Positions 49,001 through 62,031 of a DNA stretch of 64,000 nt are shown piece after piece (position 1 is the first letter of the stretch; the number at the start of each line of letters is the position of its first letter). The notes beneath the pieces were generated by a model. It saw only the letters and a list, made by a program, of their open reading frames with translations. It made no database searches and was not told where the DNA came from. The position numbers and the translations under genes are program-made. Location: NCBI RefSeq assembly GCF_000224145.3, contig NC_020179.2, positions 3,936,367 through 4,000,366 on the forward strand, written 5' to 3'. The DNA is from Ciona intestinalis (Eukaryota; Chordata; Ascidiacea; Phlebobranchia; Cionidae).

Positions 49001-52000
49001 TGTTACATGTTCAAAGCATGTAATTGCTTCCACCCGTATATTTATATTGGTTACAGTGTACCCGTGTCCCTTGCCATTACCGCTTCGCCACGGTAGTCAC
49101 ATTTATTACTAATTTATCAATATCAATCTCATTTAAAGCATTTAAGCGTGGTAACCACGTCATGCTTGCTTTGCACTGAAAACAGAATACATGGGATCAC
49201 CAGCTATATTTGAAGTTAAACAATTTTTCAAACAAATTTAGCTGTTATAGATTTAAACTTATTTATCTTTTTTTTCAGGAATCCGAACTCGATTGGGAAC
49301 AGTGTTCCCGAGTTTTTACACTGTACGAATCTTTGTGCAAATCCCACTTACCACCCAGACATTTGCTGGACAATAGGGAACACTGCTTGAGCATTCAACA
49401 TAGCACGAAACCTCCAATCTATTGCAGTGCCCAGTGTAAAGGTAGGGGACAGGAAATCGTTGAAACGCCAAAATCAATTCACTTCAGGACAGCGGACGTT
49501 TTATTATAGTAGACCGACACCGCCCCTCTTACACAAATAACGGGTTAAACTTTCACTTCAGTGCACCCAGAAAAATAGCAGGATATGTTAATTTGATGCA
49601 ACTTTTGTTGTTTTTTTTTGCCGTATTCCTTCCCAAATGTATAATCCATTTCCCCACCCCTGGTTTATCAAGCTTAAATTCAAAGTTAAATTCAATTTAG
49701 TTCATTCTGCCCTTTAGCTTCGCGCTACCCGGTTCAACTAATTGAATCATGAATTTCATCAGTGGAATTTATTACTTGAGGGATTTGAAACTGACATTGT
49801 AAAGTATTTTTTTACATGTTGCACTTTTTACCCTCAGATGAGATCACGCTATGGGAGGAAAGCCTACAGAAAGCGACCCATGAAGCAGTGTACAAGTTGC
49901 AGGTGGGAAAATATCAGTTTAAATGCTGTGTTTGTGTTTTACTCAAAGTTATACGGTGCGTTTGCAAGCTTGCTAACCGTCATAAATTTCTGTGTTGTCT
50001 AAAACACACGTTTAAGTTTACATAGTATAGTTGCTATCCATTATATGGCCATGTTGAAATCTAAACATACGTTCAAGTTGATGTCTATAAGATCTTATGG
50101 TAAAACTGGCTCGTGATAAACAGGAAGACTTATAATATAGGAGTGCTTGTCACGATCACGTAAAACAACATATCCCCCCCTACGACAAACACCCGTATCG
50201 CAATTACACGCACTCTTGGCTTAAGATATGCTTTCTCTGTAAACAAATTGTATATCACCTTGCTATGGTGTATGCTGGGTCGTGTATAGGGCTCGGAATT
50301 TTCATTAACTACTTCTTAAAGTAATCCCGTGAGGGAATAGCGGTGTCCGGTACGGTTAATATGTAACTGCCGAGCATAAGCACGTCCACAGCGACCTCGC
50401 CTCAACACGCAGGACTTCTGCCACTCATAAGCCATCTAACGCTCATAAAGTGTCCACGCACGAGTTGCGTGTTTTCAAATGTAAAATAAACATACATTTT
50501 GACGACGCTGCATTAAACCACGGTGTTTCTACTAGTTCCTATAACAACAATGTTTACACTAGTTTAAAACATACAATAAAAAATCTCCTTTGCGCTTAAC
50601 ATTCATTCAACAAATCAGCATTGTATCTTCTTATAAGTGAATTTCAAATGATACACAGTGTGTGAATATGACGACTGTTGGGCTCTCCGCATGTGTGTAT
50701 AGAAATCCTAATGTATACACTTTATTTCTAATTCAATTGCCGGGCACGTCTTGACTCTGTAGTTTAGTTTATATCTCAATCAATAGAAATAGTTTGTTGA
50801 CATCACGTGTCCAGGTGTTATCTGTTTTAATACCCACGAAAATACCCCGACGCGTCGTATATATTAAAACTCTGATGACGTCGCACCGTAACAGACGCTG
50901 TGCCGGTCTAAGTTCGGCATACACCTTGTATGCTCAGTAAACAGTAATTTAAAAAGCAAACACCAATTCAACAAACAACTCGTAAGTCCTTCACCACCGC
51001 TCGTAGATTGTAAATTGTGTCTTTTTTCAAATTCCCACATGACCTAATCAACTGCATTGACCTTGTGTTACTTTTTAATCGTTTTATTAAAAACATAGTT
51101 TAGTTAGCAAAACTATTTTGCTTCATGTAAGCATTAACAGGTACTATAGGTCACTACATTGGCTTTTTCTATAAAACAATTCTCTTTTAGTGTTTCTTTT
51201 CTCTAAAAAAGTCGATCGCATACGCAACTATCTGTTCTAACACACACAGCAATATATTTAGATATTTCTTTTATTGATAACAATAGCAAAAGACACGTGA
51301 CCACAAGTCTAATTTAAAAAATCGCTTCGTCTTTTTACAAATTGCGTTCAAGTGGCGCAAAAAAAATCAAATATTCCAAATTCATTTAAATTACTTAAAT
51401 ACATTTCGAACATTGTAACTGTATTGCGAGGACCACTGCGGCAAACCAGCGCGATGGGAATTGCAGCTCTTACGTGGCAGGTGTTTGAACAAGTTGCCAC
51501 TAAACTTCTAGTTGTTCTCTCTCATGTCTTGGTTTATAATAAGCGACTCGCCCAAGTATCTGATACGGACCTCACCCAATCCTCTATTGTTTGCTTCTAC
51601 TCTGTGGTTTGTCACTCTTTCACTGTCCACAAACGACCCCCCTCCTCCGGAGAATCCATCCACCACTCCTCCGCCGCCTCCGGAGTACCCTCCCGCTCCT
51701 CCTGGAGCATTTTTCGCCCCAGAACCTCCTCCGCCGAACCCCCCGTTATAGTTAGCCCTGTTGTTATAGTTGTAAGTACCACCAGTACCCGGTGCCGTGG
51801 TGTCAGCTGGGTTGTTGGTTCCTTTGGTGGCGTATGCTGGTGTTGGGAGCGGCCTAAATCGACGATCCGGTGAATTGCCTCCGTTTCTCATATACCCCGC
51901 ACCACCGCCTGTATAAAAAATAAATATTATATAATAGTAATAAAGATTTCCACAAGCTATACCACCCATCATAAGCAGTAAACTTTAGCAGACTATCAGG

Positions 52001-55000
52001 TAAATAGCTGAAACCTTACCGCAATGCATCACCCAGTACGTCATTAACATGTTTAAATTTCTCCATAACTTTTAAACAGATTTGTCTTTTCAAAACATCA
52101 ATTATCGAGGGGCAGCATAAAATATAATTAATTTCTAATTTTTCATTCTATAAGGTTTATAGTTCCCTTGCATGCCATGCGGAGGCTTGAAATTTAACCC
52201 ATAGTTGGCTCATTCCCTTCTTTAGTGGATACTTTATTCTTCACAAGTTATAATAATCTATATACCTGGTGTGTTTCCACCTCCCGAGCTGCTTCCATGT
52301 TCCCCACCTCCACCATTAGTTCCACCCCTTCCCTCCATGTCAGTTGTTACCGAGCCTGACTTAGCGTCACTTGTTATGCTGGCGTCACTAATCTGGGAAC
52401 AACAATTGATTATTGGAATCCACGGTCGTGTTTATGAGAACCCTGGGTTTAAGTAATTGAGTTTCGTCGCTTTAATTGTCATCGCAACTTTACACAAAGC
52501 TTAAACTTTCCGGGAATCCCATATACGTTTTAGAAATATGAACCTAAGTTAAACAGTTAAAGCAAATATATCTTGTTTACCGACGTTCTATTCAATTCAT
52601 TCTACATTCCCCCAATTCTACATCATTGACTACATTCTCAGAAACACTTCGAGTGATCATTTCCCGCTTAAACATTTTTAATTAAACACTGACTCACATA
52701 CTGACGACATTCTAAACGTAATACGACAACACTCACCCCGTAGTTTGTCCCGCCGTTAGGTGCCGCTGCACCTCCAGCACCCCCAGATACAATAAGAGGT
52801 CGTTCAGTGTATTCGCCATCCATCATAATAACGAAGGTTCCTCCTGATCCACCGAACATGAGACCTCTCTGTCCGACTAGGATCTATAAATGCAAAGATA
52901 TTGTTAACTCCCGATTCCCCAGCTGTTAACCTTAAAGGGTATCATTTTTTCTCGGAGTTCAGTGTAGCGATAACATTAAGAACATAATCGCACTGTTCGC
53001 ATGAACGANNNNNNNNNNNNNNNNNNNNNNNNNNNNNNNNNNNNNNNNNNNNNNNNNNNNNNNNNNNNNNNNNNNNNNNNNNNNNNNNNNNNNNNNNNNN
53101 NNNNNNNNNNNNNNNNNNNNNNNNNNNNNNNNNACTCCCACCAAGCGGTTCCTACAATGCATCAACATATTTGAAACCAATATGGTAATTCTAATTCTAA
53201 TTCTATATAGTTGAGGTCTTTGGGCGAGGCACGCCGCGGGACATGGAATTGAGGCCAGGGTCGGCTTATAACCCCAGAAACAAATGTTATACACAAAATA
53301 CTCACAGTCCTACCCATCCATTCTTTTCCCACTCTCACATTATCGGTTATGTTACAAAAAAAACTTTAAAAAAGCTCTAAAATTAAAAAGTATATACAAT
53401 TACTAACCGTCTTTAAGGAGTTTCGAATCCAAACAATCATATCTTATCTTCTGTTCACAAGCAAGTGAAATCGACATCAAAGCTTGGATCTGCTGCATGT
53501 TTGCTTGTGCATAGTTGACTGCCACCCGTAAACATCCTGGTTCGTCACAACCTTGTATCGTACGGTTGGGCTGGAACGTTCAATGTATACGAGTTATTTT
53601 CACATAACTATCAATTTAGGTTGCCTTTCTTACAAAGTGGTAACATATCTCAAAAGGCACGTAAATGTGAAGGTGATTTCAATATCTAACGTTTCCATTA
53701 ATCGAAACATGTTTGTATTCGACTCTCAACGTACAAGGTCGTCGTTCACCCTTACCTGTATATCATTCTGTATAACTGTGATTCCTGTTGTTGGGTCTGT
53801 GTCCATATCACAGTAAACCATGAACGGTTTCACTCCACCTTGACCGTCAGGATCTATCATAGCATGACCTGATGTTGTATAACCCCACTGTCGTATAACT
53901 GCACACGATGGAAGATGCTTGTTGACGTCCGAACAGTTCTTAGCACGCTGTTTAAATGAAGATATTTCATGAGCTATACTTTGTCGATGGTTCCTTTTAT
54001 CTGTACCTTGTCTTAATAATAGTATAGTAGGCTCGGGGACAGGACAGGACACATATCCTTATCGTGTTTTAAACAATAAACATCGGGCTATGGGAGTCGT
54101 GAGGATACGATTTTATAGTTTTTTAAAAGAATAACCTCAGCAACAGTACAACTTTAAAAATGTAATTGTTGGTTTACAATTTTTGAACTTACCCCTAACT
54201 TGGTGTAGTTTCCCCTCAACGATTCATGTTGAGCTTGCAGTGTTAGCAGTTGTTGGCGAATTGCCGAAAAATCTCTTTGTAATTGTGTGTGGTTTCGTTG
54301 CAAAGGCGCAAACTGATCTTGTATTGACAGAAGCCCAACCCGCCTGAGTTAAAAACGTTCATGTTATGAACCAGTATAATGATTTTATCGTTATATCTTC
54401 ACCAACGAGTTTAGTTAACCTTTAGCAAAACTGTGTGGTCGTTTTTTCTAACCACCATCCCGAGCATGCTGTTTACTTAAATTACTAAATCTTCCCCCCA
54501 GGCGGATGCTGTAGTTTTCCATTCGATTCCAAAGTTACTTTTTGCTTGGGGTACATACCAACGGCAAGCCTGAGTTGCGATTTCAGAACATATTATCCAA
54601 ACTTAGCCAGGACGCAGCAATCCGATATAGGCAGAACATCTTGATATTTGTTAATATCACACCATAACTAATAACGATTACCAATATTGGTTTTAAATTA
54701 AGTATTCATGAACTACCATTCTTGCCTCCATACTACACTTAACAATACTTTGCAAAATACAGTCCATCGTCTTAATACTTACTCGGTTTCAAGTTCATTG
54801 TTCCGGTTTTGCAGTTGTGTGTTGAGATCTTGCAGTGTATTCTTTCGTTCTTGTACTTGAGCTAGTTGTACTTCTACTCTTCGTAAATTTCTGTTGGTGT
54901 CACTACTCTGCTGAAGTGTTCGGATCTGCTGGTCGGTGCTGTCTTGACGTCTTTTCAAGTCTACGGAATAAAATTCCAACACTGATTTCTGACTCGTGGT

Positions 55001-58000
55001 TTGGAAGTATTAGTGTGTGGTATTTGACGGTTTTGAGTGACGTTTTGTGGGTATTTTAATAAAACTTCACTTATGTTAGGTCGCATATCTAAAATCCCGG
55101 AGATCCGGAGACGTACTAATGCAAACCTGTCTCTAATGTGTTATGTTTAATTTATTTTGTTTACAAACACAACTTAAAATATTATTAAATAATAGACTGT
55201 AAACAGGTCAAGTGCTAATGCTCTTGGCTTTTTCACACGTAATTTTATCAACAAGCGTTTAGTTCCACTATATCACTACTTCATGTTGTATTTATAGCTT
55301 TCCTCGAATATGGACGTGATAAACTTTATACGCGTTGAAATATACGCTGTTTCCCTGCCATTCTTGCACAAGGAAAAGAGAGTTTCTAAAACGTTTAAAT
55401 AACTTATACCAGAGTGTCGCACTGACTAAATCTTCCCGATAGTTTTCTTAACTGTCATTATCTGTTATAACTCTGTCTATTTTTCAATTGGTTCGCATAT
55501 ACAGAGCGCAGTCAAATTGAGCGAAATTGTCACGTTTTGAAGTCGTACCCTGTTATTTATGTAACTAGACTTACAACTTAACTGCTTTACACGTCGTTCA
55601 ACGTGGGAAAGCAACGTCTTATATATAAATGTACAGTAGTTGCAAATTGTGGTATTTTTACACAATACCACTATCAAGTACAGAAGGGTTATAAGTTCAT
55701 TATCTCGCCAAGTGCTGGCCGGCGTATGAACAGCCAACCAACCAAGGACGCCGACTTTTGCATTCAAACACTAAATACACCGTATCGCGGCAAATGGTTT
55801 TAGAACACCTTTTAATCAAAAATGAGTTCATTACTTTATAAATATATGGGGGCGCAAAGTTACTTTGACATTTTGTATTATAGAATCCCTTCATTCTATG
55901 GGTGAAGTGTGACGACAAAGCATGCCATTTAGAAAAGCAAAGATTTTAGCCAGAGTTGGCTCGTTACCTCAACACCCATACAGCAATTATATTTACCTTG
56001 TACTTGTCTTTCTAATTCTCTAAGTTCAGCTTCCAACCCTGGGCATCGATCCCTGTCCGTCTTCGGGACGATGAAACTTAAAAACATTAAAATCCAAATT
56101 AACAACTCGTAACTTGACATTTAGAAATAAAGCGATTAACCTATAACGACATGAGTATTATGGTATAATGCTTATTGACATACATTAACCTGTGCCAAAA
56201 ACGCTCAGAAAATCACGTTAAAACGTTTCCTAAATCTGAATTCGTGTCTGCTATGTATACATACATATACACGGTCTATTTTCAAGTTAATTAACCTAAG
56301 GTGTCAGTAGCTTCATATTCCTATACAACTCACCTATAAACACATTGATTTTCATTGGTGTATCGGTTTAAGTAGTTTGCGCAATGCCCTTGTGGTTGGC
56401 TCGTGGTGCTTTGTCCGTAGACTAAATATGGTAGCAATGCATAGGTAGACAGTAGATGTAGGATGCCTTTCGAATCAATCATGTTGTATTTCCCAAGTTA
56501 AATCAATTATAACTCTTATTAACACTTTGGTTCTAAATAATCAAATAGAAATGGCGCCCTGGGCCACAGACGAACACGTATATACCCCTCTCTATTGGTA
56601 ACTAACGTGGTCTGTAACGTAAAAGCAAATTATTGTATATGGTTAAACGTACACCGTTGACACCTTGTTAAAAAAACAACTACAAACAAAAAACTATAAC
56701 CACAAACACAAAATCTGAATGCTACGCGTACTACCTCGTGCGTTATACGCTGAAACATAATGTCTTATTGATAAGCATAAGTAATATATCCTTTCTTATC
56801 TGGCTTTGGTATAACAACTGTCTTAACGTCTGGTAAAAAACTGCGAAATTCCGTAAATTAGTTATTTTGTGTCCATAAATATGGGTATATAGTAACTATT
56901 TCCGGGTAAATTCACGAAATTTTTGATCTCTCTAAATACTGAACACGACAGTTCGCTTCTATCTTCGCTTTTCTTGCTTCTTGGGGAAACTATACAGCTG
57001 ATCGTGTCTCTATGCCCTGCGGCTTTATTCTCTTCTCTGTGGTAGCTACTTGCCCGTCCAGTTTGTGACTACAGTGTACAATTCATGACGCAACAGTAAT
57101 CGTCGTCACCGCTTTTAATTCGACGGTTAATTGTCCCCCGTCCATTTTTAATTGTTTTCAAAACTTGCTCCAGGCTGGTGACGATGCCCAGTGGAATTAG
57201 TCGTATCAAAACCTCTATTATGGTGATGTTCTAACCATGTTTTTACTCGTCTATGAAAACTTATGTTGTTCACAAACTCCCAGCCATTTTAAATAACGTC
57301 AAGTCTACTGAAGACACCTTTTCTCAAAACTCGTAACATTAGTATGCTTGTCTGTTGGAATTGGGTAATTTGTGTTTACAACCAAATGAACCAATACAAA
57401 CACAGAATCAACTTTTCATGGACATTTTTCTTCTTCTAACTAGTTTCTCTGACATAGTAACGTGTTGCAGGTAGCACTACAAGGTTGTAACTTTTCAAGT
57501 GATTATCTCATTAACGTTGGAAACGGCTCTTAAACTCGGATATAGCAACGATTAAACCACTACGTACCACACACAGCCCAATTATCGTATCCGCTTGCTT
57601 TGACACACGAAAGTCAAGGCGTTTTGTTACAGATATTGTCGCATTATTTTGAGTAAGTATATACTTGGTGAATTTACGTGGCATTTTAACAAGGGCTTTG
57701 GGGTAATCTTACATTTATAGGGGAGATTTGAAGCCAACTCCTCAAACTCCTCAAATACATAATGGTTTCTTGACTATTATTCTGCGAAATAATTAATAAT
57801 GACGAACATTCAGAAGAAAACACGTGTATACTTACGCTTATAAAGTAACGTTCGAAAACTTTGCGCTTTTTTTGTTTCCTTTAATTTTTTCTGCGACTTT
57901 GACCACAATGCTTTAATATCTTAACGATTTAAATTCTCAATATGAATAAAAATAAGCATGCAAATTGTTTCGTAGCGTCATTTATATGTGACAGATAACT

Positions 58001-59424
58001 TCGCACGTCTCGTAAAACAACGGCGCGAACTTTATAACTCTGCGACAATAGAGAGGATTATAGTCGTTTTTAACTGAACGATTTATTTTCACAGAAGCAA
58101 AGTTACGAGTGCGTGTGTAACAACCGAAAGTGTGAATTCATCATTCATTTTAATCACGGCTTCAAACTAGAGGATAGTGTAACACAGGTATTTATATATG
58201 ATGGGAAATTATAACACGTGTGATGTATAAAGTTAGGATTTTTCATTGTCTCTTCTGCACATTACATACACTTGTATAGTGAAGCAGTCTATAACATCTC
58301 GGTTTATATAGTAGGATGGGAGAAGATGGAACACCTTTAGCACGTAATATCCAAATATACTGATCGTGGTTTAAACAATTAACAGCGGTCTATGGAAGTC
58401 GTGGGGATACGGTTTTATATTTCTCGAAATTATCTTTGTTTACTACAAAATGAGACGAGAAAATAGAATGAAAGTGCGTCCCATCTTCCCCCACCCTACT
58501 ATACTGATATTTCGGGGTAAGATGGTTCATGTTTTGTTCGCTTCCGTTGTCCCGTATGGAAAAAAAACTTTACAGAATTATATAACCGTATCCTCACTAC
58601 TCCAAAATTCTAAAATAGCGTTGGTAATTGTTTATAAAAGGATTAGGAAATATCACTGAATTAAATACTCTAATATGAGTTATCCAAACGCACAGGAAAC
58701 ATTGTGGGAATATAAGTTCTCTCAGTTAAAAGGTTCATCTGATGATAGAAAAACACAAATCACATTTACATTTCAAAACAGAACAACTGGTCAACTGGAT
58801 AAACAGGTGAACGAATTAAGTTTTCACCATAATTTAAAGGTCTCTTGAACGTGGCAATTTTGGCACCTTTATATGTTTCGGGGTGCTCTCTTAAGTGCAT
58901 GTTGCCAGTAAGGGGTCCTAAATACGCAAGAAATATGGTTGAAATCTATTATTTTTGTTTTGATGATCTCCTATTACCATTCTTTATGTCTGTACCATAT
59001 CGCCCCAGCAAGACCAAAGTCGTGTGCGGCAAATACAAGCTGTAATATGACACATAACCAGATACATGTAAAATAGGGGTCGATTTATAACACAAATAAC
59101 CAGTTCTAGCACACCACTCTAAGGTTTCTAGGCTTTCATGCCAATTCCTGATTCACAATTTAAATCTTAGGGTTAAGTAGATGTCGTTGATAAATTTCCA
59201 TTCAAAACACATGTAAGATTCTTTTTAAGATTATTTTCTATTCACAGTCCTTCACATCAGAGCAAGCATACCCCCTTCTGTTCTGTGTCCACGCTTTCCT
59301 TGCTGCTAAACTGGCGCTTGTGGATCCCGGGTTTCTTAAAAAAGCTAACAGTGCGCATGCGCAAAACCATCCGACGCCAGCGGCACCAACTCTTACCAAC
59401 GGAAACGCGGAACTTTCTTATTGA
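43027..59424 (+). CDS. SNTG: Gamma-syntrophin
   Basis: Membrane-associated adaptor of the dystrophin complex; its PDZ domain binds channel and kinase C-termini and its C-terminal region binds dystrophin-family proteins. Twelve exons in frame: 43027-43212, 43580-43681, 44189-44327, 45632-45814, 46253-46550, 46854-46983, 47557-47703, 49279-49441, 49838-49902, 58095-58187, 58696-58806, 59248-59424; 597 residues (human gamma syntrophins about 520-540). PDZ from about residue 106 with GGGLGISVKGGAEHGIPV and HPGDAILAVNDKRV. PH segments FEVIPHEGESTGLII and ELNEWISSVTATIHKA, then GWLSERSNEANITERWSPRF. The C-terminal syntrophin-unique part has ETLWEYKFSQLKGSSDD and HAFLAAKLALVDPGFL. The extra length is mainly an acidic, Asn-rich insert in exon 46253-46550. 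Gamma class is clear from the C-terminus; SNTG1 versus SNTG2 is not. Intron 49903-58094 contains another gene on the opposite strand. Confidence 0.95.
51508..56482 (-). CDS. Secreted coiled-coil, fibrinogen-like, glycine-rich protein nested in the syntrophin intron
   Basis: Minus-strand exons 5' to 3': 56482-56334, 56076-55997, 54960-54783, 54343-54193, 53947-53756, 53570-53408, a partial exon 53151-53134 entering the N gap, 52883-52737, 52392-52266, 51908-51508; all visible junctions keep frame. About 304 residues precede the gap and 224 follow it. A signal peptide (MIDSKGILHLLSTYALLPYLV) precedes a long Gln-rich coiled coil (DLKRRQDSTDQQIRTLQQ onward), then a fibrinogen-like N-terminal subdomain with GYTTSGHAMIDPDG and FMVYCDMDTD, and a Cys segment (CEQKIRYDC..GTAWW) resembling that found after such domains in contactin-associated-type proteins. 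After the gap are VGQRG..GGSGGTFVIMMDG and a Gly-rich end that resemble the glycine-rich domain of ALK/LTK receptors, but no kinase follows. Stop at 51508. Probably extracellular matrix, coat or ligand; function unknown to me. Confidence 0.82.
53009..53133. other. Assembly gap, 125 N, inside the nested gene
   Basis: Removes most of one exon of the minus-strand nested gene. Reading phase shows at least one exon end is hidden here: the exon before ends in phase 1 and the exon after starts in phase 0. Confidence 0.99.
54021..54123. mobile_element. Truncated MITE-like element
   Basis: Left half only: AGTATAGTAGGCTCGGGGACAGG, then CCTTATCGTGTTTTAAACAAT and GGGAGTCGTGAGGATACG, then family similarity stops. 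Lies in an intron of the nested gene. Confidence 0.65.
58307..58504. mobile_element. MITE-like element, forward orientation
   Basis: TATAGTAGGATGGGAGAAGATGG at the left and GCGTCCCATCTTCCCCCACCCTACTATA at the right, about 198 bp. Lies in syntrophin intron 58188-58695, immediately next to a second, diverged copy. Confidence 0.8.
58509..58660. mobile_element. MITE-like element, partial diverged subtype
   Basis: Starts TTTCGGGGTAAGATGGTTCATG, interior GTTGTCCCGTATGG and ATAACCGTATCCTCAC, and ends before the expected terminal repeat. The subtype resembles 34288-34482. Confidence 0.5.
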
Positions 59425-60895
59425 TGACGTCATTATAGTAATCGGTGACGTCATCACGGGAGTTGAAAAACCGTGATTTTTAAATTGATTTGATCAAAAG
59501 TTAATTTAAAATGGCGTTTACATCACAGCGTTGCTCATTTTTTTCAACTTCAAATAATGTAGCAAATTTTTACAATTTTTTTTGTTGCGAATCGCGTTTT
59601 TGTGACGAATGTATACGATCCGTACGCTGTATGTAAACGCCGTGTTCCCGGCTTATGTTCCTGCAACGCAATTTATGGTTTGTAGTTCCGATGTTACTAT
59701 TGTATAAGAGCGGCATCCTATATCCTGTATATGAACCATTAGTGTGGTGAGCAATCGAGTGCCAAATCTGCCTTTTTCTCATCGTTATTTACCATATAGC
59801 GTGTTAATTTCTATCTATAATTTCAGAATTCTACCTATCATTTTAATGCTACGATTTGAACATTTCTAGACTTCACGTTAGAAATTAATCTGTAAAAAAA
59901 CGGTATCTGTACAATTTATATACAACTTAATAGCAACATATTATAATGGCCACAACAACCAACATTTTAATTCTATTAGAAGTCCCCCATGTACTATCTA
60001 ACTATCAAATTTAGGTGTAACACAATCATATACACTCAATCTGTAGAAACATACAAGGTGCTAATGCAAAGACGCGGCCAACCGAAACACCTCGCGTTAA
60101 AACCTCTTGCTATCGCCTCTAGAACGCTGGAATATTGTGGGTGATGCTTTTGCAAAACCTGCGATTCTTCAATGCGTTCCGAGGCATCTCTCGTTCGAAT
60201 GTTCCTTAGTTTTTATCCCGTTTTGAGCTCTAGGCTCATGCAAATAATGTGTAGTCACTTTTCGCCATCGTGTATTGTTTAGACCGCGGCTGGTCGAACG
60301 GTGTATTGTATAATTGTGACAGCAATAAATTGGTGTCATGAACTTACTTATTTTGTTGTTATAAGTGAAGTACTTGCAACCAGCAACAGTGCATGTTATG
60401 TATAGTAAGCTTCGCTTAAAGGGTTTTGGGCAGAGAGTTTAGTAGAACTAGAAAACAGTTGATAACCGAAGTTAAAAATATTACAAGTGACGAAACCACT
60501 GATTCTTGGAATTTATTCATAAGTTTACAAATGTTTCGCCCCTGACTTCATGAAATAGCAGTTTTTAAGCGTTTTTGTCTGAATACAAATCGTTAGAAAC
60601 TTCGTTGCATAAAAATAGTTTGCGAATGTTAATTGGTTTTCCTCCTTCGTGTCTGAAGGTTTTACCAAACGGAATTGACCTTGCCCCGAAAACATGGTGT
60701 TTCGTTGCAGCCGCTTATTAGGGTAGAGGTAGACCTTCTTGCTTATCATTGTGAGTTGCAAAAAAGATTGTTTGAGCAGTTCCGGAGAACAAATATTTGC
60801 TCAATATACATCGAAAACTGGTGTAGTTCACATCTAGTGTTGATAGAACCAGCAGTTCACATCTAACGTTGGTGGAAACAACGCTTTGTGTTAAG
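59425..60895. other. Intergenic region, syntrophin 3' UTR to methyltransferase start
   Basis: No gene could be supported. A late AATAAA (60324-60329) might serve syntrophin. Just past the syntrophin stop there are two nearby TGACGTCAT sites (59423-59431 and 59447-59455), palindromic CRE-type motifs. Confidence 0.5.
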
Positions 60896-61831
60896 ATGGC
60901 AGAGAACAAAGAAATGAAAGAATCTGTGCTTAGAAAGACGCTGTTTCAGAGCAAAAACATGGCGCAGATGTATTCACTCTACAGAGACGTTTATCCTGAT
61001 ACATTGGCACCAACAATAATGGAGTTCGTGCATGTTCACAACAGAGTTGTTGGTGGTGCCAAACTTGGACGGATGGTTGAAGTTGGCTGTGGCAGTGGGC
61101 AAGCGATTAAGAAGTTTGTTTCTTATTTTGATAATATTATCGGAATCGATATTAGCGCGGAACAGATTCAAGAAGCCGAGCAAAATAATCCATTTCCCAA
61201 CGTTAGCTATGCAGTTGGAGACGCGTATAAGCTGCCGTTCGATACAAGCAGTGTTGACGTCGTAATGTGTGGCGAGGCGATCCATTTCTTTGACGTTGAC
61301 AAGTTTTTACGTGAGGTGGCTCGTGTCCTTCGTCCTCAAGGCTGCGTAGCAATATTTGGATACTGGATGCCCGTTATAACACCCGTTGGTGTGGCTGATG
61401 CATCTGAAAGGGACAGGTTGAAGAAAATTGGTTCAGAATTGGCAAGAAAGTGCAAAGTCGGTGGATGCTATATGGAAAAGATTAAATCACATTTAACTTG
61501 TGAATATAAAGACATATACGAACAGCTATCTTCGCCTGTTAAAGTTCATAACACTGATCTCAAGTCGGACCTGAAATGGAATATATCTCAACTGCTGGGC
61601 TATTTTAACTCGCTATCACCATATAACTTGTACATGAAGAAGAAAAGGGAAGATCTCGAAAGAAAAGGTCAATTTTCGGAGAAGGCATTGGAAAAACATG
61701 ACATCAATGAAATTTTTAGGAGAGACCTGAGAAAAGCATGGAATGTGACAGATCAAAACGATGTAGATGTTTGGATGAAAGTGGAGTTTGGTATCTTTGT
61801 CGTCATGGGAAACAGACCAGTGTACAATTGA
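60896..61831 (+). CDS. Class I SAM-dependent methyltransferase (Methyltransf_11 type)
   Basis: Transfers a methyl group from S-adenosylmethionine; substrate unknown. A single 311-residue open frame with no introns. Motif I is VEVGCGSGQ (61-69), the acidic SAM-ribose position falls in GIDIS (83-87), motif II region is GDAYKLPF (109-115) followed by VDVVMCGEAIHFFD, and ARVLRPQG is the usual post-II signature. The C-terminal third (RRDLRKAWNVTDQNDVDVWM) resembles the small family of trans-aconitate/putative methyltransferases found in many eukaryotes and bacteria. ATG 60896 is chosen; the open frame extends nine codons upstream only from a TTG. An AG lies directly against the ATG. Composition does not obviously differ from neighbours. 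Confidence 0.88.
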   Translation: MAENKEMKESVLRKTLFQSKNMAQMYSLYRDVYPDTLAPTIMEFVHVHNRVVGGAKLGRMVEVGCGSGQAIKKFVSYFDNIIGIDISAEQIQEAEQNNPFPNVSYAVGDAYKLPFDTSSVDVVMCGEAIHFFDVDKFLREVARVLRPQGCVAIFGYWMPVITPVGVADASERDRLKKIGSELARKCKVGGCYMEKIKSHLTCEYKDIYEQLSSPVKVHNTDLKSDLKWNISQLLGYFNSLSPYNLYMKKKREDLERKGQFSEKALEKHDINEIFRRDLRKAWNVTDQNDVDVWMKVEFGIFVVMGNRPVYN

Positions 61832-61849
61832 TTATCAATAGATAAAAAT

Positions 61850-61855
61850 AATAAA
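61850..61855 (+). terminator. Probable methyltransferase polyadenylation signal
   Basis: AATAAA 18 bases after the stop codon, implying a very short 3' UTR. Confidence 0.5.
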
Positions 61856-62031
61856 TTTTAAATCAACGAAAAAGCGTGCCTTTTTTGTTTGCTAGGTAAT
61901 TAAATACTTTTTTTTTACTTGCATTTGTTCACTTGCCGATGCCATAGTACAACAACGACACCACGTGACCACTATTCGCCCATGAATGCACAGATACCGT
62001 TCAACCCAGAAATGCAATACACAGTGCAAAG

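Noticed and set aside
50840-50960. TATATATTAAAAC followed by a TGATGACGTCGCA site, promoter-like, in the large syntrophin intron
   Set aside because: An internal promoter for a short syntrophin form is conceivable, but no first exon with a start codon and correct phase to 58095 could be found.
51352-51873. 173-codon plus-strand open frame rich in Pro, Ser and Arg
   Set aside because: It is the antisense shadow of the glycine-rich last exon of the nested minus-strand gene; GGN codons read backwards give Pro/Ser/Arg-rich frames.
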